Shown here: in pieces, positions 48,801 through 57,560 of the stretch
Layout: every line of letters begins with the position of its first letter
How positions within the stretch are numbered: position 1 is the stretch's first letter
DNA from: Burkholderiaceae bacterium
Lineage (GTDB): Bacteria > Pseudomonadota > Gammaproteobacteria > Burkholderiales > Burkholderiaceae
DNA: 61,000 nucleotides
Assembly (NCBI GenBank): GCA_023266335.1
Contig: JAHFQJ010000010.1
Span: forward strand, 1 to 61,000
Direction: 5' to 3'
Position numbers and translations under genes: made by a program
The notes under the pieces: model-generated
What the model was told of the DNA's origin: nothing
The model's database searches: none
Seen by the model: the letters and a program-made list of their open reading frames with translations, nothing else

Positions 48801-50429
48801 ATGCTTAGTTCTTACAAATATCAGAGTTATATTAATAACCCCCTCGCTATTTTAAACTTTTCAAAAGCAAATGATTTTTATTTGAGATTGTTAAGAGTTC
48901 TTTTATTGATTAGATGTTTAGGCAGCATTATTTTATGTTTTATATTTAAAGCCCCAGATATTCTTGGTATTTACAGCATAATTATTGGAATGTTATTTAT
49001 TACCCATGTTTTCAGTTACAGAAAATATAATTTAAACATTGTATATGCAGTGTTAGCCATAGATATTATAATGATGAGTATTCTATATTATCTAAAATAT
49101 AACAATATATTTTTAGTTAGTATAAGCATATTATCAGCTGCAGTATTTGGTAATGTTTGGCTAATACTGATTATGTCGCTATTTTCTATGCTGGCCCTAT
49201 TTGGCAATAATTTAAGCACACCAGAAGCTATTTTAAGCGGAATTATACTTATTCTGCTTAGCAGTATTTTACATATTTTGAGTAAGCAGCAAAAACAAAT
49301 GTATAATACTGTAGCACAGCAAGCCTGCCAAAGTGCATTACAGCAAGTTACGCACATGCTGATGGTAAAAGATATAACAGACGGAATTATCTTAATATCG
49401 TTAGATGGACAAATAATTTCAGCTAATACTGCAGCGTTAAATATTATTGGTATCGAACAAAACAATATTAATAATGCTGTTTTAGAAAATTTACATCGGG
49501 AAAGTTTAGACAGAATACCTAAAACTATATGGTTAGAAGATAAATTGGCATATGCACATCTTACGCCTATTAATAATCATATACAAAATTTAAATATACA
49601 GCTGGCGTGGCTAGAATGGTTAAAACCTTTTATACATATAAATTTAGTTGAAGAATATCTTGTACAATCTTTATTTGGGTGTTCATTAATTCACATAGAA
49701 CGCGAGCAAAAATATGTCAAGGAGGCTCAAAAAGACAAATTGGCAAGTATGGGGCATATGGTTGCAGGTGTTGCACATGAAATTCGTAATCCTTTAGCGA
49801 CTGTTCAGCAGGCTAGCGATTTTTTATTTGAGCAAATAGATAATACAAAAGAAATAATACATTTTAAAAATATGATTAATAATAATATTATCCGTATTAA
49901 TCAAATAGTTACCAATATTTTAAATGTCTCAAAGCCGGCTAATGGTAGTTTAAGCATTTGTTTAGGCAAACATATACGTCAAATCATTGAAGACTGGAAA
50001 GAACGTGATGAAATACGTAAAAATGTATTAACATATTATATCCCAGAAAAAGATATGTATACCATATTTACCCCTGTGCATTTGCAGCAGATTATAGAAA
50101 ATTTATTAGATAATGCATTACGTTTTTGTACTAAAGGGAATTCCTCAATTAATATTTGGCTAAGACATAATCCGCAATATAATACACTTCTTGAGTTATG
50201 GATACTAAATAATGGTCCAATTATTGATAATGGTGATCAAGCAAGATTATTTGAGCCTTTTTTTACTAAAAGTGCTCCAACTCACAGCACACATGGCATT
50301 GGTTTAGGTTTGCATATTGTCCGTATGCTATGTATGCAAAATAAAGCAACAATTGAATATGCAAGAAACACTGACATTCCATTTGACACAACGCACGGAT
50401 TTGTAATTAGATTTAAAAAAGATAGCTAA
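48801..50429 (+). CDS. Membrane sensor histidine kinase, PilS-like
   Basis: A 542-residue kinase. About five or six membrane helices (residues 25-160) are followed by a PAS-like sensor domain (ITDGIILISLDGQIISANTAA), a HisKA domain with the phospho-acceptor His326 in VAGVAHEIRNPLAT, and an ATPase domain with NLLDNALRF and GIGLGLHIVRML. The layout matches PilS, which controls pilin genes with the sigma-54 regulator PilR. No response regulator is adjacent: the next gene is rnr. So it is an orphan kinase here, and the partner must be elsewhere or lost. Confidence 0.85.
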   Translation: MLSSYKYQSYINNPLAILNFSKANDFYLRLLRVLLLIRCLGSIILCFIFKAPDILGIYSIIIGMLFITHVFSYRKYNLNIVYAVLAIDIIMMSILYYLKYNNIFLVSISILSAAVFGNVWLILIMSLFSMLALFGNNLSTPEAILSGIILILLSSILHILSKQQKQMYNTVAQQACQSALQQVTHMLMVKDITDGIILISLDGQIISANTAALNIIGIEQNNINNAVLENLHRESLDRIPKTIWLEDKLAYAHLTPINNHIQNLNIQLAWLEWLKPFIHINLVEEYLVQSLFGCSLIHIEREQKYVKEAQKDKLASMGHMVAGVAHEIRNPLATVQQASDFLFEQIDNTKEIIHFKNMINNNIIRINQIVTNILNVSKPANGSLSICLGKHIRQIIEDWKERDEIRKNVLTYYIPEKDMYTIFTPVHLQQIIENLLDNALRFCTKGNSSINIWLRHNPQYNTLLELWILNNGPIIDNGDQARLFEPFFTKSAPTHSTHGIGLGLHIVRMLCMQNKATIEYARNTDIPFDTTHGFVIRFKKDS

Positions 50430-50512
50430 TTCTGTGAGTATGCCCTAATTTTACTTTCACAAACTTTAGTTGTATACTGAATTTAATAACTACTAATGTC
50501 AAACAGCATATT

Positions 50513-52831
50513 ATGCCCACAAAAACTATAAATAAATCGATAGGCAGGCAAACAAACTCTTTTTTGACTTATACAGGTAAGCTATATAAACAAAAAGATG
50601 GGGGCGGAATTTTAGTAGATATAGAAAAAGAACAAGAAATATCGGTTTCTTCTAAAGATTTAGCTAATGTATGGCACACTGATACTATTTATATTCAAGT
50701 TGACAGTTTGGGCATTGTGCATAATCTAGAAGTTATGAGTAGAGGAATTACACATATTTTAGGTAGGGTTTCAAAGCAAAATAATTATTGGGTAATTAAT
50801 CCTGAAGATAATAAATTACCAATAATGTATATTGATAATAATAATCTTAAAAATTTTGCAATTCAAAAAGATGATATGGTTTACGCAAAAATTATGTCAT
50901 ACCCAAATTCCACCCAAAAAACAGGAATTGTAGAAATTATAGAAATAATGGGAGAATTTGACAATCCTGGTATTGAAATTGATATGGCGGTAAAAAAGTA
51001 TAATTTACCCTATGAGTTTTCTATAGAGGTTGAAAAAGAACTAACTAAAATTCCTAATACTCCTGCAAAAAAAGATTACAAAGACCGGATAGATTTAACA
51101 GATATTGAGTTTGTAACAATTGACGGGGAAGATGCTAGAGATTTTGACGATGCGGTATATTGTGAGCCTTGTGTAATAAATAATAGTAAAAAAAATAATG
51201 CTATGCGTTTATTAGTTGCAATTGCAGACGTAAGCCATTATGTAAAATCTAAGACGGCTTTAGATGCAGAAGCTATTAATCGGGCAACTTCAGTTTATTT
51301 TCCGCGGAAAGTTATACCAATGCTGCCGGAAAAATTATCAAATGGGCTATGTTCATTAAACCCTCATGTTGATAGGCTATGCATGGTTTGTGATATGATA
51401 ATTGACGCAGAAGGTAAAATTCATGCTTATCAATTTTACAATGCAGTAATGCACTCAAAAGCTAGATTAACCTATGATATAGTATCGGGTATTATTGACA
51501 CAAAAATTAAACAAAATAAACCTATTATATCTAAAGGTGATAATCTTAATTTAATTAATAATAAATTAAGTAAATACACCGAAATTATTCCGCAAATTAG
51601 TGATTTATACAAAGTGTTTCAAGCATTATTAAATGCAAGACATGAGCGTGGAGCGATTGATTTTGATACACAAGAAACACAAATAGTATGTGGAGATAAT
51701 GGTAAGATTGAAAAAATTATCCCGCGTAACCGTAATGATGCTCATCGCCTGATTGAAGAATGCATGTTGGCAGCTAATGTATGTGCGGCTGATTATTTAC
51801 AAAAAAATCACCAATCCTTATACCGTATTCATGGAGAGCCGAACCCTGAAAAATTAATTCAGTTGCAGAATTATTTACAAGGTTTAGGTATAAAATTAAC
51901 TTTGGATAAAAATCAAAAAACATCGACTAAAAATATAGCAGATATTTTGCGTCAAATACAAAATAGAACTGACACAAAAGTTTTACAGACAATGATTCTG
52001 CGTACTATGCAGCAGGCTGTATATGATAATAATAATATTGGACATTATGGTTTGGCTTATAAAGCATATACACATTTTACTAGCCCAATTAGGCGTTATC
52101 CTGATTTATTAGTTCACCGCAGTATTAAGGCTATTTTAAATCGTGAAATATATGAGCCTCATATTCCTGCACATATTGAAATGCATAGTTTGCCTGCCAA
52201 AAATGCTAAAAGTAATTTTAAGAAGAATGTGCAAGATAATACAAATAATAATAGCAACAGTAATAAATTAATTAAAAATGATAAATCTAGGCAAATATGG
52301 CATAAATTAGGCGCTCATTCTTCTGCATTAGAACGTAGAGCAGATGAAGCAAGCCGAGATGTTGAGGCTTGGTTGAAATGTTATTTTATGCAAAGTAAAG
52401 TTGGCTATACATATACCGGTTTTGTTAGTGCTGTTGTGCCATTTGGTTTATTTATACAATTAGATGATTTGTATGTAGAAGGGTTAATTCATGTTAGTGA
52501 GTTAGGGCATGATTATTTTGTATACGATGAAGCAAGACAGCAAATGTATGGAAAACAAACCAAAAAAATTTATAAAATAGGGGATAAATTAACTATAAAA
52601 GTTACTAAAGTCGATATAGCTTCCCGTAAAATAGATTTTGCTTTAGTTCAAGACAGCACTAAAATCCAACACAGCATTAAAGATGAAAATATTGCTTACC
52701 CAAGCAAAACACGAACTGCAGCAGCTAAAAAAGTTAGTGAGGATAAAAATAAAAAGCTAAAAGTAAGTAACCCCGCTAGGAATATTAAAAAAACAACTAA
52801 AGCAAGTGCTAAATCTAAACACAAGCCATGA
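50513..52831 (+). CDS. rnr: Ribonuclease R
   Basis: A 772-residue 3'-5' exoribonuclease. Cold-shock domains fill residues 20-165; the RNB catalytic domain has the magnesium site DGEDARDFDD (204-213) and AYTHFTSPIRRYPDLLVHR. An S1 domain (YTYTGFVSAVVPFGLFIQL) begins near residue 640, and a Lys-rich tail ends the protein. A low-complexity Asn/Lys insert lies before the S1 domain (around residues 560-590). It degrades structured RNA and helps ribosome quality control. Confidence 0.95.
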   Translation: MPTKTINKSIGRQTNSFLTYTGKLYKQKDGGGILVDIEKEQEISVSSKDLANVWHTDTIYIQVDSLGIVHNLEVMSRGITHILGRVSKQNNYWVINPEDNKLPIMYIDNNNLKNFAIQKDDMVYAKIMSYPNSTQKTGIVEIIEIMGEFDNPGIEIDMAVKKYNLPYEFSIEVEKELTKIPNTPAKKDYKDRIDLTDIEFVTIDGEDARDFDDAVYCEPCVINNSKKNNAMRLLVAIADVSHYVKSKTALDAEAINRATSVYFPRKVIPMLPEKLSNGLCSLNPHVDRLCMVCDMIIDAEGKIHAYQFYNAVMHSKARLTYDIVSGIIDTKIKQNKPIISKGDNLNLINNKLSKYTEIIPQISDLYKVFQALLNARHERGAIDFDTQETQIVCGDNGKIEKIIPRNRNDAHRLIEECMLAANVCAADYLQKNHQSLYRIHGEPNPEKLIQLQNYLQGLGIKLTLDKNQKTSTKNIADILRQIQNRTDTKVLQTMILRTMQQAVYDNNNIGHYGLAYKAYTHFTSPIRRYPDLLVHRSIKAILNREIYEPHIPAHIEMHSLPAKNAKSNFKKNVQDNTNNNSNSNKLIKNDKSRQIWHKLGAHSSALERRADEASRDVEAWLKCYFMQSKVGYTYTGFVSAVVPFGLFIQLDDLYVEGLIHVSELGHDYFVYDEARQQMYGKQTKKIYKIGDKLTIKVTKVDIASRKIDFALVQDSTKIQHSIKDENIAYPSKTRTAAAKKVSEDKNKKLKVSNPARNIKKTTKASAKSKHKP

Positions 52832-52927
52832 GATAAGAAGTTAACTGCTATATACCTTCATGGGATTGAGAAACTAATTTGATATCATTAATCATGATAC
52901 AGGGTAAATGTGCCTGTTGGAACGATC

Positions 52928-52979
52928 GTCATACCTGCGGAGGCAGGTATCTATGGATTCCAGCATACGCGGGAATGAC
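52928..52979. repeat. Composite GTCATACCTGC/GGGAATGAC repeat
   Basis: CGTCATACCTGC-GGAG-GCAGGTAT (perfect 8-bp stem at 52931-52950) followed by GGATTCCAGCATACGCGGGAATGAC; the outer GTCAT and ATGAC are inverted. This is the long version of the palindrome family seen at 1294 and 33744. It lies in the 283-bp gap between rnr and hisC; the rest of the gap shows nothing else. Confidence 0.75.
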
Positions 52980-53114
52980 CATAGTTTGATATTAGATAAT
53001 AATTCAGTTTATTTTTCAATTTACTTATTCAATCCCACCTTCATTGCCTGTACGCATATTATTACATAATAATGATATATAATATTCAAATATTATCCTT
53101 TAAATAAATGTAAT

Positions 53115-54266
53115 ATGAAAAACACATTAGACCAAGAAATCAGCATAGATATAGAATATCCGGAATATATAAAAGAAATGACGGCTTATATTGCAGGGCG
53201 TCCGATTGATGAAGTAGCCAGAGAATTTAACCTTGAGCCTAAAAATATTATTAAATTAGCTTCCAATGAAAACCCATATGGAATGTCTGATTTGGCTAAG
53301 CAGGCTATACTTAATTATTTAAGCCAGGAAAATAAAAGCGAAACTGCCCGTTATCCAGATGCAAGTCAATTTAATTTAAGAACAGCTGTTGCACAAAAAT
53401 TCAATATTCCTGCAAATACTATAACATTTGGCAATGGAAGCAATGATATTTTAGAGTTAGCCGCCCGCACTTTGGTAAATCCGCGTACAGAAAGCATTAT
53501 GTACGATGAATACAGCTTTGCTGTCTATGCATTAACCACAAAAGCTATGGGGGCAGAGGCTCAAGTGATTAAATCTACACCCGATTATGGGCATGATTTA
53601 AAGCAAATGCTGGCAAATATAAAAGCTAATACAAAATTGATTTTCATTGCAAATCCGAATAATCCAACTGGGACATTTATTCCTGCAATGGAATTACAAC
53701 ATTTTATAGAAAATGTACCAAAAAATGTAATTATTGTTTTAGATGAAGCATACAATGAATATCTTGACAATAAGCTGCAATATAATTCTTTAGACTGGCT
53801 TAAACAGCATGATAATTTAATTGTCTGCCGTACTTTTTCAAAAGCTTATGGTTTAGCAGCTTTGCGGGTTGGTTATTGTGCTTCTTCAGTAAAAATTACG
53901 GATTATTTAAACCGTATACGCCAGCCTTTTAATGTAAACAGCCTAGCTTTAATAGCAGCTGAACATTCATTAAATGATATTGAGTTTTTAAATAAAACAT
54001 GTATTTCAAATAAATACGGCTATGCTCAAATTATTAGCGGATTAGAAAAAATTGGCATAAATTATATTCCATCTTACGGCAATTTTATTATGATGCATAC
54101 TCATAAATTCAGCGGCAATGAATTAAATAAAAAACTTTTAGCTAGAGGTATAATAATTAGACCGCTTGGTAGTTATGGGTTAGACAATTATGTACGCGTT
54201 TCAATTGGGCTGCCTTGCGAAAATGAAAGATTTTTAGAGGTTATGCAGGAAATTTTTGTTGCTTAA
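53115..54266 (+). CDS. hisC: Histidinol-phosphate aminotransferase
   Basis: A 383-residue fold-type I PLP enzyme of histidine synthesis, of the HisC2 type found next to tyrA in betaproteobacteria, where it can also act on aromatic amino acids. KLASNENPYGMS at the N terminus, FIANPNNPTG, VLDEAYNEY, and the PLP lysine in FSKAYGLAALRVGY are all present. It starts the hisC-orphan-tyrA group. Confidence 0.94.
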   Translation: MKNTLDQEISIDIEYPEYIKEMTAYIAGRPIDEVAREFNLEPKNIIKLASNENPYGMSDLAKQAILNYLSQENKSETARYPDASQFNLRTAVAQKFNIPANTITFGNGSNDILELAARTLVNPRTESIMYDEYSFAVYALTTKAMGAEAQVIKSTPDYGHDLKQMLANIKANTKLIFIANPNNPTGTFIPAMELQHFIENVPKNVIIVLDEAYNEYLDNKLQYNSLDWLKQHDNLIVCRTFSKAYGLAALRVGYCASSVKITDYLNRIRQPFNVNSLALIAAEHSLNDIEFLNKTCISNKYGYAQIISGLEKIGINYIPSYGNFIMMHTHKFSGNELNKKLLARGIIIRPLGSYGLDNYVRVSIGLPCENERFLEVMQEIFVA

Positions 54267-54346
54267 TGAAGATTAATGAAAAATAATATTGCACGAAAAA
54301 TAAAAAAAATCTACAATTTATTGTTTAAAATAAAAAAGGATTTTAT

Positions 54347-54598
54347 ATGAGTAATTTATATAGTTATATTGGTTGCTCAACTCAAACTGATGGATATATT
54401 CAATTTTCAGAACTACGTGCAACAGAAGAGGTGATAAAAAAAGATTTTGAAGGAATCTCTACTTTATATGGCACTTATATTGATGAAGATCGTGTATATA
54501 AAAGTGGTAAGAGGCATGATATGACAGCAGTAGCAGGTTGTGATAAACATTTTTCAACACTACTTGCACTTATAAATGATAAAAAATCAACAGAATAA
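54347..54598 (+). CDS. Small orphan between hisC and tyrA
   Basis: An 83-residue protein not recognised, with two cysteines (LYSYIGCSTQTDG and AVAGCDKHFS), an acidic, polar make-up and no signal or membrane segment. AAAAAAGGA precedes its ATG. It separates hisC from tyrA, which normally adjoin, and ends 18 bp before tyrA. In size, cysteine-after-strand pattern and location inside a housekeeping operon it resembles the orphans in the atp region. Confidence 0.6.
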   Translation: MSNLYSYIGCSTQTDGYIQFSELRATEEVIKKDFEGISTLYGTYIDEDRVYKSGKRHDMTAVAGCDKHFSTLLALINDKKSTE

Positions 54599-54616
54599 TA
54601 AATTTATTTTCTTTAC

Positions 54617-55492
54617 ATGAAAAACATCGTAATTATTGGTACTGGGTTAATTGGCTGTTCTTTAGCTTTGGCATTAAAAGAGCATAATATAGCAAATAAT
54701 ATTGCTGGAATTGATATTAGTCTGGAACATTTAAAACAAGCTCTAGAATTAAATATTATTAATGCATATGCACAATATGATGATTTTAATAACATAGAAC
54801 CATTATTACAAACTGCTGATTGGATAGTATTATGCATACCTGTAGGTGCTATGCCGGATGCATTTAAAAAAATTAGCAGATGTGTAAATGCGTCTGCCTT
54901 AATTAGCGATGTTGGAAGCACTAAGCAAGATGTCATTGTTGCCGCAAAGAATTATTTAAATAATGGGCAGATTAAACGGTTTATACCGCTTCATCCTATT
55001 GCTGGTTCTGAAAACCATGGACCAAAAGCGGCTAGTTCATCATTATTTCAGAACAAATCTGTTATCATAACTCCGCTAGAATTAAATTCTGACACTGATG
55101 TTAAAAAAATTCAGCAGATATGGGAAAAAATTGGCAGCTGTGTGGTTTATATGGATTCACAACAGCATGATGATATATTCGGCATGGTTTCACATTTACC
55201 TCATGTATTAGCATTTGCTTTAATGCAGTATGTATTAGATACTCCAAATTCTGATAATTACTTAGAACTTGCTGGAACAGGCTTTAAAGATTTCACACGT
55301 ATTGCAGCCTCATCAAATATTATGTGGAAAGATATATGTATGGCAAATAAGCAATCTATTTTACAGCATTTAAACGGATATATACACACTCTGCAGAAAC
55401 TTTATATTACAATAGAGCAAGAGCAGGAAAATAAACTAAGTGAGATATTTCTGCAGTCAGCAATTGCAAGAAGGAAGCTAAAGAAATTATAA
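54617..55492 (+). CDS. tyrA: Prephenate dehydrogenase
   Basis: A 291-residue NAD-dependent enzyme of tyrosine synthesis. The Rossmann motif is VIIGTGLIGCSLALAL at the N terminus. SDVGSTKQDV, HPIAGSENHGPKAAS and MVSHLPHVLAFAL carry the substrate-binding and catalytic residues, including the histidines. It lacks fused chorismate mutase and ACT domains. aroA, which often follows in this lineage, is missing. Confidence 0.94.
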   Translation: MKNIVIIGTGLIGCSLALALKEHNIANNIAGIDISLEHLKQALELNIINAYAQYDDFNNIEPLLQTADWIVLCIPVGAMPDAFKKISRCVNASALISDVGSTKQDVIVAAKNYLNNGQIKRFIPLHPIAGSENHGPKAASSSLFQNKSVIITPLELNSDTDVKKIQQIWEKIGSCVVYMDSQQHDDIFGMVSHLPHVLAFALMQYVLDTPNSDNYLELAGTGFKDFTRIAASSNIMWKDICMANKQSILQHLNGYIHTLQKLYITIEQEQENKLSEIFLQSAIARRKLKKL

Positions 55493-55496
55493 TATA

Positions 55497-55580
55497 AGGC
55501 TGACCGGATGCTTTTTTTAAAATCGGTGCAGATGATAATATAAGCAGGCGCACAGGCTCAAATTGAAATCCGATTAGTAC
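55497..55580 (+). repeat. MITE-like dispersed repeat, partial copy R5
   Basis: Contains GGCTGACCGGATGC, AATCGGTGCAGATGATAATA and the end CTCAAATTGAAATCCGATTA followed by GTAC. The centre matches R3 and the right end matches R6 and R7; the middle is shortened. It ends 20 bp before the ddl start and may carry its promoter. Confidence 0.6.
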
Positions 55581-55600
55581 AATTAAAAATATTAAATACT

Positions 55601-56545
55601 ATGAATATGCAACATAAATCAGATAAACTAAGTAAAGTAGCCGTGTTAATGGGCGGAACGTCAGCTGAAAGAGAAATTTCAATTATGTCCGGCACTGGGG
55701 TATTAGAAGCATTAAAAAAGCAAGGCATAAATGCATATGCTTTTGACCCAAAAATACAAAATCTGCAGGAATTAAAAGAAGCTGGCTTTACAAGTGCTTT
55801 TATTGCTTTGCATGGACGATTTGGTGAAGACGGCACTATGCAGGGCATATTAGAACATCTCAAAATTCCATACACAGGCAGTGGCGTAATGGCGTCAAGC
55901 ATTGCCATGAACAAAGAAATTACCAAACGTATTTGGCAAAGCTATGGATTATCTACACCTAAATTTATTATGCTAGATGATAATAGTAATTTTGAAAAAG
56001 TAATTCAAGAGTTAGATTTACCTTTGATTGTTAAGCCGGCACGGGAAGGCTCGTCTATTGGCTTAACTAAAGTATATAAATTTGAAGATATAGAACCGGC
56101 CTATAAAAAAGCTAAAGAATTAGATAGTTTAGTTATGGCAGAACAATTTATACAAGGGCGTGAAATAACTTGTGCGGTATTAGAAGAAGATGGAATTGCT
56201 AAGGCTTTGCCTTTAATTGAGATTAAAGCTCCAGATGGCGAATATGATTACAATAATAAATATTTTACAGATGATGTGCAGTATATTTGTCCCGCACACA
56301 TTGAGGATAAACTAACAAAACAAATTCAAGAATTGGTATTAAATTCTTTTACTACTTTAGGCTGCCGCGGCTGGGCAAGGTCAGATATTATGCTGGATAC
56401 AAAAGGCAATCCATATTTACTTGAAATTAACACCTCGCCGGGTATGACAAGCCATTCTTTAGTGCCAATGGCAGCTAAGGCAATTGGAGTTAGCTATGCA
56501 GAATTAGTATTGAGAGTTTTAAATCAGGCAGTTACGGACTATTAA
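55601..56545 (+). CDS. ddl: D-alanine--D-alanine ligase
   Basis: A 314-residue ATP-grasp ligase making the D-Ala-D-Ala dipeptide for peptidoglycan. AVLMGGTSAEREISIMSG at the start, GRFGEDGTMQGILEHL, VKPAREGSSIGLTKV (ATP loop) and LEINTSPGMTSHSLVP (metal and ATP site) are all typical. It normally lies in the mur cluster before ftsQ; here it stands apart. Confidence 0.95.
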   Translation: MNMQHKSDKLSKVAVLMGGTSAEREISIMSGTGVLEALKKQGINAYAFDPKIQNLQELKEAGFTSAFIALHGRFGEDGTMQGILEHLKIPYTGSGVMASSIAMNKEITKRIWQSYGLSTPKFIMLDDNSNFEKVIQELDLPLIVKPAREGSSIGLTKVYKFEDIEPAYKKAKELDSLVMAEQFIQGREITCAVLEEDGIAKALPLIEIKAPDGEYDYNNKYFTDDVQYICPAHIEDKLTKQIQELVLNSFTTLGCRGWARSDIMLDTKGNPYLLEINTSPGMTSHSLVPMAAKAIGVSYAELVLRVLNQAVTDY

Positions 56546-56718
56546 ATACTAATTATAATTATTGCATTTGAATTTAATTCTGTATTCTGTGCTATGCCTA
56601 AAATCATAGTCTTTATTTATAATATTCATATGCGAAAAATAATTTACTTCTAAGCTTAAAAAAGATAAAATACAAGCATGTAGCGGTTAATGATGATAAG
56701 CTTAAGGGTAATATAACA

Positions 56719-57384
56719 ATGCAAGCACAAGATTTTGACTTTGAATTAGCAAGATTTCATGCAATTGAACAACAAATCCGTCCATGGCATGTCAGCGATT
56801 TAGATGTTCTATCTTTACTGAGTGATACTCCGCGGGAGTTATTTGTATTGCCGCAGCATAAATTTTTAGCATTCACAGATACAGAATTAGAAATTACACC
56901 TTACCCTAACCGTTATTTACTTGCACCCAAGATTGAAGCCCGTATTATTCAAGAAATTAAACCATTTTTAGGTGGTAAAACTTTAATTATAGGCAGTGAT
57001 TTAGGTTATCTAGCGGCTATTTTATCAAAATTAGGTCAACAGGTTACTATTTTAGATGAAAATGCTGATTTATTAGATTTAGCAAAAGATAATTTAGCTA
57101 AATTTAACTTCAATATTCATGTAATGATACAAAGCTTTTTTGATAAAATTCCGCAAACATTTAAAACAATTATTTGTACTGCCTCTGTAGATGAAGTCCA
57201 GCAAGTTTGGCTGAATGCTTTAGATCCTTCTAATGGAGCTTTAATTTGTTTTATAGGTGATTTACCCGTTTTAGAAGCTAAACTTTTTAATAAACAAAAT
57301 TCTTATATAAAACAAACCAATTTATTTGAAACTTGGGTCAACCGCTTTCCGCATGCTCCTAAGAAAAAATCTTTTTCTTTTTAA
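56719..57384 (+). CDS. Protein-L-isoaspartate O-methyltransferase family protein
   Basis: A 221-residue protein of the PCMT fold, matching the betaproteobacterial form that begins FELARFHAIEQQIRPWHVSD and lies near tolC in relatives. The SAM motif, normally E-x-G-T-G-S-G-Y, reads LIIGSDLGYLAAIL, and the following acid is in VTILDEN. The altered glycine-rich loop makes repair activity uncertain. The lysine-rich end is short. No tolC or rhodanese gene is adjacent. Confidence 0.8.
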   Translation: MQAQDFDFELARFHAIEQQIRPWHVSDLDVLSLLSDTPRELFVLPQHKFLAFTDTELEITPYPNRYLLAPKIEARIIQEIKPFLGGKTLIIGSDLGYLAAILSKLGQQVTILDENADLLDLAKDNLAKFNFNIHVMIQSFFDKIPQTFKTIICTASVDEVQQVWLNALDPSNGALICFIGDLPVLEAKLFNKQNSYIKQTNLFETWVNRFPHAPKKKSFSF

Positions 57385-57480
57385 AAGCTATCATTTAATC
57401 ATATTTACACAAAATAATTATAAGCTTTATTTCACAGAGTTTTTGTACTATAATTTTTATGCCAAATTTTTAATTGGTTA

Positions 57481-57524
57481 TGCTATAATACCGTGGCACA
57501 TTTGTACTATGTGTTAAATGCCAC
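57481..57524 (+). promoter_or_regulatory. Extended -10 promoter and hairpin upstream of the adhesin
   Basis: TGCTATAAT (57481-57489) is an extended -10 box without a clear -35. A hairpin follows: GTGGCACATTT (57493-57503) pairs with AAATGCCAC (to 57524) with a two-base bulge and a 12-base loop, overlapping the expected start of transcription. It could be an operator or a 5' stabilising structure. A second TATAAT lies at 57449-57454. Confidence 0.4.
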
Positions 57525-57560
57525 AAGCATTATTTCATCAAATATTTAAAAAGAGGTATT

